Shown here in pieces: positions 53,514 through 61,259 of a stretch of 64,000 nt of DNA (positions are counted from its first letter, which is position 1; each line of letters starts with the position of its first letter). A program made the translations under genes and the position numbers. The stretch is from Methanofollis ethanolicus. Its GTDB lineage: Archaea; Halobacteriota; Methanomicrobia; Methanomicrobiales; Methanofollaceae. The notes under the pieces were generated by a model. That model was not told the origin of the DNA, made no database searches, and was given only the letters and a program-made list of their open reading frames with translations. The DNA lies in the NCBI RefSeq assembly GCF_001571385.1, contig NZ_BCNW01000001.1, positions 868,001 through 932,000 of the forward strand, written 5' to 3'.

Positions 53514-53933
53514 ATGTCTGACGAGGGTGGGCTTGATATCTATACGGACGGGGCGGCGCGGGGCAACCCCGGTCATGCCGCCTATGCCTACCTCCTCGTC
53601 GCGGACGGCGCCGTCGTCCTCGAAGGCTCGGCCTATGCCGGTGTCACGACGAACAACACCGCCGAGTACCTCGCCATCATCCACGCCCTCGAAGCGGCGT
53701 CCGCGAGGACGGACGGCGACCTGTCCGTCCATTCGGACAGCGAACTCGTGGTCAGGCAGATGACCGGCGAATACAGGGTGAACAAGGAGCACCTCAGGGA
53801 CCTGAAGGCCCGCGTGCTCGCCCTGGTCGGCAGGTTCAGGTCGGTCCGTTTCGTCTCCGTCCGCCGGACCAACCCTTTTATCGCGCAGGCCGACCGCCTC
53901 TGCAACGAAGAACTCGACCGGAGGGGAGCCTGA
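53514..53933 (+). CDS. rnhA: Ribonuclease HI
   Basis: A 139-residue RNase HI. The four acidic residues are D12 (IYTDGAARGNPG), E51 (NNTAEYLAIIHAL), D75 (VHSDSELVV) and D127 (AQADRLCNE). It is short, without the basic protrusion of E. coli RNase HI, as in many archaeal types. It cuts RNA in RNA-DNA hybrids. GGGAGAG precedes the ATG. First gene of a four-gene unit with the two Cas4-like genes and TrmO. Confidence 0.95.
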   Translation: MSDEGGLDIYTDGAARGNPGHAAYAYLLVADGAVVLEGSAYAGVTTNNTAEYLAIIHALEAASARTDGDLSVHSDSELVVRQMTGEYRVNKEHLRDLKARVLALVGRFRSVRFVSVRRTNPFIAQADRLCNEELDRRGA

Positions 53934-53956
53934 CGGGCGACAGGGACGCCCCGCAG

Positions 53957-54193
53957 GTGATCTCCGCGGCCGAGATCGCCGAGTTCACGTACTGTGCTCT
54001 CTCCTGGCAGTTCGGCCGGAACGGCCGGAACACCACCTCCGCGTCGAGCGAGCGGGGGATGCAGAAACACGCCGAGGTCGGAAAAAAACTCTTTGCCGTT
54101 GAAAAAGCGCGGCGGGAGTTCTGGCTCCTGACCATCCTCGGCTATGCCCTGCTCGCCCTCGCCCTGATCATCCTCCTCAGGTGGTTGCAGTGA
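53957..54193 (+). CDS. Cas4-like split protein, N-terminal part with TM anchor
   Basis: A 78-residue protein. Its first 45 residues match the N-terminus of Cas4-family nucleases: ISAAEIAEFTYCALSWQF carries C13, the single N-terminal Cys of the [4Fe-4S] site, and SERGMQKHAEVG carries H38, the motif-I His. After about 20 more residues it ends in a membrane helix (FWLLTILGYALLALALIILLRWL). It has no nuclease core of its own. GTG 53957 is the assumed start; the frame is open further up. The next gene overlaps it in GTGA. Confidence 0.75.
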   Translation: MISAAEIAEFTYCALSWQFGRNGRNTTSASSERGMQKHAEVGKKLFAVEKARREFWLLTILGYALLALALIILLRWLQ

Positions 54194-54741
54194 ACATCTA
54201 TCTGGGCGAGGTTTTGATCCTCCTCCTCCTCGGTGCGCTTGCGTTCTTCATCTTCGCGATCAGGAGGCACTACTCCGTTCAGCCAATGAGAGATAAATTC
54301 GGGATCCCCGAGGGCGAACTCCTGTACACCGACCTCGACAAGGAAACCGGGACCTTCTTCTCGGAGACCCACCGGATCTCGGGGAGGCCGGACTATGTGC
54401 TGCGGGACGAGATGACCGGCGCCTATGTCCCGGTCGAGGTGAAGAGCGGGCGGGCGAGAAAGCCGTACTGGAACCACATCCTTCAGCTCGCCGCGTACTG
54501 CCTCCTTGTCGAGGAGCACTACGGCGTGCGCGTGCCGTACGGCATCCTGGTCTATGGCGAGGGGAAACAGCACAGGATCGAGTTCACCGACGACCTGAGA
54601 GAGCAGGTGCTCTCGACCGTGGCCGAGATGCGGCGGTGCCTGGACGGCGCCCAGGTCAGGCGGAACCACAATGCCCCGGGGCGGTGCCGGGGGTGCGGCC
54701 ACCGGGAGGTCTGCCTCCTCGCGCTGGAGGAGGAGGAATGA
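54190..54741 (+). CDS. Cas4-like split protein, nuclease part with TM anchor
   Basis: A 183-residue protein. An N-terminal membrane helix (VLILLLLGALAFFIFAI) leads to the PD-(D/E)xK core: D68 in SGRPDYVL, E83 and K85 in VEVKSGRARKPY, and Q99/Y103 in HILQLAAY. Three Cys at the end (C166, C169 and C175) complete a Cas4-like [4Fe-4S] site that otherwise needs one N-terminal Cys; that Cys is in the preceding protein. The start is GTG 54190 in a GTGA overlap with AGGTGG upstream. It would act as a 5'-3' DNA exonuclease or processing nuclease at the membrane. Confidence 0.82.
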   Translation: MNIYLGEVLILLLLGALAFFIFAIRRHYSVQPMRDKFGIPEGELLYTDLDKETGTFFSETHRISGRPDYVLRDEMTGAYVPVEVKSGRARKPYWNHILQLAAYCLLVEEHYGVRVPYGILVYGEGKQHRIEFTDDLREQVLSTVAEMRRCLDGAQVRRNHNAPGRCRGCGHREVCLLALEEEE

Positions 54742-55151
54742 TGGACCTCGTGCCCATCGGGGTGATCAGATCGCCGTACACAACGCCCGGCGACGCCCCG
54801 CGGCAGGGGCGTCTCTCCGATGTGGTGAGCGAGATCGAGGTCTTCCCCGCGTACGCCCCGGCCCTTTCCGATATCGGGAAACACCGTCACCTGATCGTGC
54901 TGTACTGGCTCGACCGCGCCGACAGGTCGGCCCTGACGGCGACGCCGCCGGGGACGGAGCGGGAACTCGGCGTCTTCTCGACCCGGTCGCCGAATAGGCC
55001 AAACCCCATCGCCCTCTGTCTCGTCGACCTCGTCGCGGTCGAGGGCCTGACCCTCAGGGTCCGCGGCCTGGACGCCCTCGACGGCAGTCTGCTCCTGGAC
55101 ATCAAACCCTATTCTCCCGCAATCGACACCGTCTCCGGGGAGGCGGTCTGA
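54738..55151 (+). CDS. trmO: tRNA methyltransferase TrmO (TsaA family)
   Basis: A 137-residue single-domain TrmO. It has DLVPIGVIRSPYTTPGDAPRQG at the start, then HLIVLYWLDRAD and GVFSTRSPNRPNPIALCLVDL, the conserved region of the SAM-binding beta barrel. TrmO N6-methylates t6A37 in tRNA(Thr). The start is in an ATGA overlap with the Cas4-like gene. Last gene of the RNase HI unit and convergent with the aldehyde oxidoreductase gene. Confidence 0.92.
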   Translation: MMDLVPIGVIRSPYTTPGDAPRQGRLSDVVSEIEVFPAYAPALSDIGKHRHLIVLYWLDRADRSALTATPPGTERELGVFSTRSPNRPNPIALCLVDLVAVEGLTLRVRGLDALDGSLLLDIKPYSPAIDTVSGEAV

Positions 55152-55159
55152 ACCGCCCC

Positions 55160-56995
55160 TCACCGGGCCGGCAGGGAGTACGGTGTTCTTTCTTTTTTCC
55201 CGGCCCGCGGGAGAGACACGTTGATCCCGAGTTCTTTCAGTTTTTCCGGCGTCGGGACACCGTCCTCGTCCCAGCCCCGTAAGCGGTAATACTCCGAGAG
55301 GAGGGGCTCCCTCTCCCAGACCCGCCCTGCCGGCGCCCCGTCCTGCAGGGGTTCGGTGAGGAGACGGGGGGGCAGGGTGTCGTCGGCCTTCGTGTACCCG
55401 GCCTGCAGGTTGAAGACCTGCTGGAGGTTCCAGATCCGTTCACCTATCCGCATCAGGTCCGCGGCTGTCACGGCCATGCCCGTCACCCCGCGGACTAGGG
55501 CGGCATAGTCGTCGGCCCCGAGGGCGAAGGAGGAGAAGAGGCAGATCCCCGAGGAGTCGATCGCCGCGGTGAGGTCCTGGAAGGCCTTCGTCCACTCCGC
55601 CTTCCCCTCGTCTGCGAAGGGGTCGAGTTGCATGGGCAGGCCGAGCACCTCGGGCGAGATCAGGTAGGCGTAGACATGGTCGCCGCCGCGGACCGAGGTG
55701 GCGTACGCCAGGCCGTGGCCCTGGAGGCCCCGCGGGTCGTATGCCGGGAGTTCCTGCCTCTTGACCGACATCGAGAGTTCGGGGTGGCCGTGGCGGGCGG
55801 CGAAGGCATAACTCCCGTCGGCGAGGTCGGCCCCCACCCCCTGCCGATAGCCCATCTCCTCGATGAGGGGGACGACCTTCTCGCATTCTCCGAAGCTGAT
55901 GCCCGCGTCATAATACCCCTTCTCCGTCATCTCCATCGCCGCGGCGATCGTGCCGCCGACAGAGATGGTGTCGAGGCCGAGGTCGTTGCAGAGGTTGTTC
56001 GCCCGGATCGTCATGGGGAGGTCGTGGCAGCCGATGTCCGGCCCGAAGGCCCAGAGAGTCTCGTACTCCGGGCCGTCCCCTTCGACCCCGTCGATCTCTG
56101 TCCGCCGCCCGCAGCAGACGATGCAGGAGTGGCAGCACTTCTTCGTCTTCAGGTAGCGGTCGGCGAGTTCCTCACCCGAGACCGCGGAGGCTTCGGGGTC
56201 GTACCCGCTCTGGAAGTTCTTCGTCGGCAGGATATGGTGCTCGTTGATGATGTTGACGAGAATAGCGGTGCCGTAGGCGGGCAGGCCCTTCCCTGTCACC
56301 GGGTTCTCCCTGAGTTTCCTGCGGGCGGCGACCTTTGTCTCGTCGAGCGCCGCCTGGTCGGCGACCTCGATCTTCCCCTCGCCGCGGGCCGCGACCGCCT
56401 TGAGGTTCTTGCTCCCCATCACCGCCCCGACGCCGCCCCGTCCCGCCGACCTGTAGGTCTCGTTCATGATCGAGGAGATGAGGCTCAATCTCTCGCCGGC
56501 AGGCCCGATGCAGAGCACCTCGGTCTTCGGGCCGTCTGTCTCGGCCTCGATCGCGTGGACCGTCTCCCCGACCCGCAGGCCCCAGTGGCCTGAGGCGTCC
56601 CTGATCTCGGCCTCGCCGTCGTGGACCCAGAGATAGACGGGCTTTTCTGCCTTCCCCCTGACGACGACCGCGTCGAACCCGGCCCTCTTCAGTTCCTTCC
56701 CGAAGAACCCGCCCGAGTTCGCACTCGTCAGCGTCCCGTTCAGGGGCGAGCGCGTCACCACGTCGAAGCGCGACCCGAGAGGGACGCCCGTGCCCGTAAG
56801 GGGTCCGGTGGCGAAGACCAGGATGTTCTCCGGGCCCAGGGGACCGGTGGAGGCGTCTATCCCGTCGGAGAGGATATGGACCCCGAGGCCCCTTCCCCCG
56901 AGATAGTCTCTCTTCAGGTCGTCGGGGTACGGCACCGGCGTACACGTCCCGGCAGTCAGGTCGACCTCCAGCAGTCTGTCGGCATATCCTTTCAT
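55160..56995 (-). CDS. aor: Tungsten-containing aldehyde:ferredoxin oxidoreductase
   Basis: A 611-residue tungstopterin enzyme that oxidises aldehydes to acids with ferredoxin as acceptor. The N-terminal VDLTAGTCTPVPYPDDLKRDYLGGRGLG (spread over residues 9-36) and ATGPLTGTGVPLGSR build the cofactor site. GRGGVGAVMGSKNLKA is the characteristic pterin-binding loop. C-rich KKCCHSCIVCCGRR gives the [4Fe-4S] ligands, with the last Cys in the C-terminal half, and NDLGLDTISVGG is the conserved D-x-x-G-L-D motif. Normal length. Cytoplasmic. It would use the tungsten handled by molbindin. Confidence 0.95.
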   Translation of the reverse strand: MKGYADRLLEVDLTAGTCTPVPYPDDLKRDYLGGRGLGVHILSDGIDASTGPLGPENILVFATGPLTGTGVPLGSRFDVVTRSPLNGTLTSANSGGFFGKELKRAGFDAVVVRGKAEKPVYLWVHDGEAEIRDASGHWGLRVGETVHAIEAETDGPKTEVLCIGPAGERLSLISSIMNETYRSAGRGGVGAVMGSKNLKAVAARGEGKIEVADQAALDETKVAARRKLRENPVTGKGLPAYGTAILVNIINEHHILPTKNFQSGYDPEASAVSGEELADRYLKTKKCCHSCIVCCGRRTEIDGVEGDGPEYETLWAFGPDIGCHDLPMTIRANNLCNDLGLDTISVGGTIAAAMEMTEKGYYDAGISFGECEKVVPLIEEMGYRQGVGADLADGSYAFAARHGHPELSMSVKRQELPAYDPRGLQGHGLAYATSVRGGDHVYAYLISPEVLGLPMQLDPFADEGKAEWTKAFQDLTAAIDSSGICLFSSFALGADDYAALVRGVTGMAVTAADLMRIGERIWNLQQVFNLQAGYTKADDTLPPRLLTEPLQDGAPAGRVWEREPLLSEYYRLRGWDEDGVPTPEKLKELGINVSLPRAGKKERTPYSLPAR

Positions 56996-57188
56996 GGTCC
57001 CTCCACCCCTCAGGGGACGCCGGGATCAGATAAATGTACCCTGCCGATCTTTTTCCCTGGCCGCGGGCCTCTCCTTTCCCTGCCGGTTCTCCGGGAACGG
57101 CCTTTTGCCGGTATCTAAAGCCTTTAACGGGCGAGCACACAGATACTTATAGAAGTGTTAAGAGCACACCAATCTGGGAGATAATCTC

Positions 57189-58067
57189 ATGGCAGATAAA
57201 GAAGTTCAGCAGGAAAACTGCTCAGGCAACTGCTCCTCATGCCCGAGCGCCCAGAAGGAAGGGTGCGATTCCCCGCAGAAGGGCCTCCCTCCCAAGGCGA
57301 AGATCGACGTCAAGCACGTGATCCTGGTCCTCTCAGGCAAGGGCGGCGTCGGCAAGACGACCGTCTCCGTCAACCTCGCCTCCGCCCTCGCCAACCACGG
57401 CAAGACTGTCGGCCTCCTCGACCTCGACATCCACGGCCCGAATGTGCCGAAGATGGTCGGCGCCGAGGGGCAGCACCTGAATGTCATGGGCAACAAGATC
57501 GAGCCTGTCCAGATCACCGGCAACCTCTCTGTCGTCTCGATGGAGTTCCTCCTCCCTGACGCCGAGACCCCGGTCATCTGGCGCGGGCCCATGAAGATGT
57601 CCGTGATCCAGCAGTTCCTGGAAGACGTGAACTGGGGCGCCCTCGACTACCTGGTCGTCGACCTCCCGCCCGGGACCGGCGACGAGGCCCTCTCCATTAT
57701 CCAGCTCGCCCCCAATGTCGACGGCGCCGTCATCGTCACCACCCCGCAGGAGGTCTCGACGATGGACTCGAAGAAGGCGGTGAAGTTCGTCGAGAAGCTC
57801 GAACTCCCGGTACTCGGCATCATCGAGAACATGAGCGGGCTCATCTGTCCCGACTGCGGGAAGGAGATCGACATCTTCGGCAAGGGCGGCGGCAAGAAAG
57901 CTGCCGAAGAGCTCGGTGTCCCCTTCCTCGGCGCCATCCCCATCGACATCGAGATGCGGAAGGCCGGCGACGAAGGCAGGCCCTTCATCAACAGGCACGC
58001 CGATTCCCCCTCCTGGAAGGCAATCGACGCCGTGATGGAGAACCTGGTGAAGGTCGTTGAGGGGTAA
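57189..58067 (+). CDS. Mrp/NBP35-type iron-sulfur cluster carrier ATPase
   Basis: A 292-residue P-loop ATPase for [4Fe-4S] assembly. The N-terminus holds four Cys (C11, C15, C18, C26), as in NBP35/Nubp1. The deviant Walker A LSGKGGVGKTT (about 51-61) and DLDIHGPNVPKM are those of the Mrp/MinD group. CPDC (C220 and C223) is the bridging cluster site. ATG 57189 has GGGAGATAATC in front. It is followed directly by a 102-residue gene (stop and ATG adjacent), so that protein probably works with it. Confidence 0.95.
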   Translation: MADKEVQQENCSGNCSSCPSAQKEGCDSPQKGLPPKAKIDVKHVILVLSGKGGVGKTTVSVNLASALANHGKTVGLLDLDIHGPNVPKMVGAEGQHLNVMGNKIEPVQITGNLSVVSMEFLLPDAETPVIWRGPMKMSVIQQFLEDVNWGALDYLVVDLPPGTGDEALSIIQLAPNVDGAVIVTTPQEVSTMDSKKAVKFVEKLELPVLGIIENMSGLICPDCGKEIDIFGKGGGKKAAEELGVPFLGAIPIDIEMRKAGDEGRPFINRHADSPSWKAIDAVMENLVKVVEG

Positions 58068-58376
58068 ATGGATCTTCTCCGGGTGCTCCAGGGGAATGGG
58101 AAGCCCCTCGGCATCTATACCCGGATCGCTGCGGCGGTCCAGGACATAACCTCTTTTCCCGACCTCATCGAGCCGATCTATGCCGAGACCGCCGGTTTTT
58201 CCGATGTCGACCTCGACAGCCTCCGCTTTGCCCTCCTCCGTCTTCAGGTCTATGCCGATGTCCACCGGTACGAGGACATGGAGGGGACGCAACGGATGAA
58301 GTACGTGGCGCAGGTCCTTGAGAAGATCATATTCGGTTCGCTGATGCTCGGCGGGGAGCCCCCGGCCGGAGAGTAG
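58068..58376 (+). CDS. Small hypothetical protein coupled to Mrp/NBP35
   Basis: A 102-residue, mostly helical soluble protein. No Cys and no catalytic motif. It starts right after the NBP35 stop with no gap, so it is co-translated. It contains GIYTRIAAAVQDITSFPDLIEP (spread over residues 14-35) and VDLDSLRFALLRLQVYADVHRYEDMEG (38-64). No known family. A helper in cluster delivery or a scaffold contact is possible, by context only. Confidence 0.65.
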   Translation: MDLLRVLQGNGKPLGIYTRIAAAVQDITSFPDLIEPIYAETAGFSDVDLDSLRFALLRLQVYADVHRYEDMEGTQRMKYVAQVLEKIIFGSLMLGGEPPAGE

Positions 58377-58575
58377 CCGGTATCCTTCTCTTTTTCCGGG
58401 ACTCACTGTGCCCGTCCCCGGCACCGGGGTGGCAGGGCCGGGACGATGCGCAGGTAGGAAATTTCCTTCCCCCTTCGATCTTCTCCCGAAGATACCTGTT
58501 AATTTCCACTAGATAGATATATTCTGGCCTATTTTTTTGTATTTCCAAAGAAATATTTTTTATGTGATTCGACAC

Positions 58576-58585
58576 GTATAAAACC
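58576..58585 (+). promoter_or_regulatory. TATA box for glutamate dehydrogenase
   Basis: gtataaaacc lies about 43 nt before the ATG at 58624, so the leader is about 20 nt and includes GGTGA as a weak ribosome-binding site. The gap 58377-58575 otherwise holds only AT-rich sequence and an oligo-T tract. Confidence 0.6.
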
Positions 58586-58623
58586 GATCGCATGCAATCT
58601 TATCTGGAATATTGGTGAATGCA

Positions 58624-59868
58624 ATGACCAATGACAACCCGTTTGAGATGGTGAAGCAGCAGATCAGTGCCTGCTCAGAATACCTGCACCTCCCCCAGAA
58701 CGTCGAGGAGTACCTCAAGACCCCGATGCGGGAGATCCACGTGGCATTCCCGGTCAGGATGGACGACGGCTCTTTCAAGGTCTTCCAGGGCTACCGTGTC
58801 CAGTACAACAACGCCCTCGGCCCCACGAAGGGCGGCATCAGGTTCCACCCCGGCGAGACGATCGACACGATCCGGTCCCTTGCGGCCCTCATGACCTGGA
58901 AGTGCTCCCTCCTCGACCTCCCCCTCGGCGGCGGCAAGGGCGGCGTCATCTGCAACCCCAAGGAACTCTCCGCCGGCGAACTCGAGAGGCTCAGCCGCGC
59001 CTATATCCGCGCGATCTACAAGGTCATCGGTCCCGACTGCGACGTCCCGGCCCCTGACGTCTACACCACCCCCCAGATCATGGCCTGGATGATGGACGAG
59101 TACTGCACCCTCGTCGGCCACAATGCCTGCGGCGTCATCACCGGCAAGCCGGTCGTCCTCGGCGGCTCTGAGGGCCGCGGCGACGCCACAGCCCGCGGCG
59201 GCTGGTTCGTCATCAGGGAAGCGGCAAAGGACAACAACATCGATCTTGCGAAGGCAAAGATCGCCGTCCAGGGCTTCGGCAATGCCGGTTCCCACGCTGC
59301 GACCCTCGGCAAATCCTTCGGCTGCACCATCGTTGCGGTGAGCGACAGCCACGGCGGCGTCTACAACGAGAACGGCCTCGACATCCCGACCCTCGTCGCC
59401 TACAAGCAGAAGACCGGCTCGGTCAGGGACTTCCCCGGTGCGAAGAACATCACCAACGAAGAACTCCTTGAGCTCAAGGTCGACATCCTTGTCCCGGCCG
59501 CCCTGGAGAACGCGATCAACGCCTCCAACGCCGACAAGGTCGGGGCAAAGATCGTCGCCGAACTCGCGAACGGCCCTGTCTCTCCGGAAGCCGACGCGAT
59601 CCTCTTCGCAAAGAAGATCCCGGTCATCCCGGACTTCCTCTGCAACTCCGGCGGTGTGACGGTCTCGTACTTCGAGATGGTCCAGAACTTCTCTCTCGAC
59701 CGCTGGGACGAGGAGAGTGTCCGCGCTCGCCTTGAGCGGAAGATGACGAAGGCCTACCACGAGGTCTACGCCGTTGCACAGGAACACTCCATCTCTCTCC
59801 GCGAGGCCGCGTACACCCTCGCGATGAAGCGCGTCGTCGACGCGATGAAGCTCCGCGGCTGGGTCTGA
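58624..59868 (+). CDS. gdhA: Glu/Leu/Phe/Val dehydrogenase (glutamate dehydrogenase)
   Basis: A 414-residue hexameric-type enzyme that converts 2-oxoglutarate and ammonia to glutamate and back. The catalytic region reads LPLGGGKGGVICNP (K in GGGKGG), DVPAPDVYTTPQIMAWM holds the second catalytic Asp, and QGFGNAGSH is the NAD(P)-binding motif. Length is normal. ATG 58624 is chosen because GGTGA precedes it; TTG 58612 would add four residues. Single-gene unit. Confidence 0.97.
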   Translation: MTNDNPFEMVKQQISACSEYLHLPQNVEEYLKTPMREIHVAFPVRMDDGSFKVFQGYRVQYNNALGPTKGGIRFHPGETIDTIRSLAALMTWKCSLLDLPLGGGKGGVICNPKELSAGELERLSRAYIRAIYKVIGPDCDVPAPDVYTTPQIMAWMMDEYCTLVGHNACGVITGKPVVLGGSEGRGDATARGGWFVIREAAKDNNIDLAKAKIAVQGFGNAGSHAATLGKSFGCTIVAVSDSHGGVYNENGLDIPTLVAYKQKTGSVRDFPGAKNITNEELLELKVDILVPAALENAINASNADKVGAKIVAELANGPVSPEADAILFAKKIPVIPDFLCNSGGVTVSYFEMVQNFSLDRWDEESVRARLERKMTKAYHEVYAVAQEHSISLREAAYTLAMKRVVDAMKLRGWV

Positions 59869-59968
59869 ACCGGTTTTTCCGCACCGGCCCGATACCTTTT
59901 TTTCTCTTCTGTGCGTCTTCGCAGATTTTTTTGCTCCCGTGCGCCTGTAGTACACAGGTGAATGTGCG

Positions 59969-60712
59969 ATGGTACGCCTGAACTGGGAGGCAAAACTCGG
60001 CCTCTTTCTGGTTGCCGTGAGCGTCGTCGTCTATGCGGCGAAGTTCTACGTCCTTGGCAATGTCGAGAATACCTACTACTATGTCTTCAACGCCCTCGGC
60101 TTCCTCCCCCTCAATGTCCTGCTCGTGACCCTCATCCTGAATCAACTCCTCACGATCCGGTCGAAAAGGGAGAAACTGGAGAAGATGAACATGGTCATCG
60201 GGACCTTCTTCTCCGAGGTCGGGACCGCCCTTCTGATCCGTCTCTCGGACCGCGACCCCGACCTGGACACGGTGAGGCAGGACCTGATCGTCGGGAACGA
60301 CTGGTCAGACGAGGACTTCGCGCGGGTGCGGGCCCGCCTGGAGACGTACTCCTGGTCGGCCGCGGCAGACAGGGACGAACTCGTCGCCCTGCGGTCGTTC
60401 CTGATGGCAAAGAGGAACTTCCTCCTGCGACTCCTCGAAAACCCGGTGCTCCTGGAGCACGAGACGTTCACCGGGGTGCTGAGGGCGGTCTTTCACCTCA
60501 CCGACGAACTCGAACGCCGGGAGGACCTGGCGCACACGCCCGAGGCCGACCTGAGGCACCTCACCGGCGACGTCAACCGTGTCTACGGCCTCCTCGTCGC
60601 CCAGTGGCTCGACTACATGCAGTACCTGAAGACCAACTACCCGTACCTCTTCTCTCTCGCGATGCGGACGAACCCCTTCGACGAGACAGCGTCGCCGGTG
60701 GTCAGGGAATAA
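59969..60712 (+). CDS. Hypothetical membrane protein with coiled-coil helical domain
   Basis: A 247-residue protein. Two N-terminal membrane helices (LGLFLVAVSVVVYAAKFYVLG; VFNALGFLPLNVLLVTLILNQLL) are followed by a cytoplasmic helical domain starting SKREKLEKMNMVIGTFFSEVG. No catalytic motif. This two-TM-plus-helical arrangement is common in archaeal proteins of unknown function. It ends at an oligo-T tract that is also the border of the second MITE-like repeat copy. Confidence 0.8.
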   Translation: MVRLNWEAKLGLFLVAVSVVVYAAKFYVLGNVENTYYYVFNALGFLPLNVLLVTLILNQLLTIRSKREKLEKMNMVIGTFFSEVGTALLIRLSDRDPDLDTVRQDLIVGNDWSDEDFARVRARLETYSWSAAADRDELVALRSFLMAKRNFLLRLLENPVLLEHETFTGVLRAVFHLTDELERREDLAHTPEADLRHLTGDVNRVYGLLVAQWLDYMQYLKTNYPYLFSLAMRTNPFDETASPVVRE

Positions 60713-60729
60713 TTTTCTTTTTTCGAGAT

Positions 60730-61039
60730 CTGTAGAAATCCTCCTCCATCGGTTGATAGTGCGTGCTGATCCTCTGCCTTCCCCTTCCCGTTCTCCGGGG
60801 GACTACACTCGAAGACCTGATGGTCTTCTCATGCTCCCTTCGGTCGCAGCCCCCGGACCCCTGCTCAGGATTGGTCCCGGGAAGAAAGGGTCGGAGTCCT
60901 GGAGGAGGCGGCCATCCCTGCCCCTATCGTAATGGCAGGGGGTATGGGGAGCGGCAGCCCCCCGGACCAGGCACTTCTGAACAGAATTTTTCCCCTATCA
61001 CTTCAGGAAGTACTTTCCCGCAAGGGTTTCTACAGAGCC
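60730..61039. repeat. MITE-like or structured-RNA repeat, copy 2
   Basis: A near-identical copy of the 35630-35908 element, in the same orientation. It has ctgtagaaatcc at its left end and ggtttctacagagcc at the right. The interior repeats the hairpins, with a longer loop insert near 60800-60850. A perfect 16-bp direct repeat, CTTTTTTCGAGATCTG, lies at 60717-60732 and 61040-61055, and so overlaps the left end by 3 nt. It starts right behind the 59969 gene. The direct repeat looks like a target duplication. Confidence 0.85.
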
Positions 61040-61099
61040 CTTTTTTCGAGATCTGGCGGCTCACGCAGAGTGGGGTTGCTGTCTGCTCCTTGATCTCGG

Positions 61100-61215
61100 G
61101 GCGTGCGTGGAGTCTTCCTGCCTTCCCCACAATCTGGACCGGGGAAGACAGAACAGGAAATCCTGAAGAATAGATTTGCCGTCCCTCCCTATCCCATGTC
61201 CGGGGGACGTGCTCC
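61100..61215. repeat. GC-rich intergenic repeat cluster D
   Basis: Continues the family to the right of the MITE-like copy with ctgccttccccacaatctgg-accggggaagacagaacagg and tgccgtccctccctatcc-catgtccgggggacgtgc. These match words of clusters A and C, but the unit is shortened. No gene in the 61056-61259 stretch. Confidence 0.65.
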
Positions 61216-61259
61216 TCGGCACAGGAATATTCCCGGGCAGAAAAAAAGGGAGAGGTGGT

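Noticed and set aside
53957-54741. A CRISPR-Cas adaptation locus around the Cas4-like genes
   Set aside because: No cas1, cas2 or other cas genes and no repeat-spacer array in the window.
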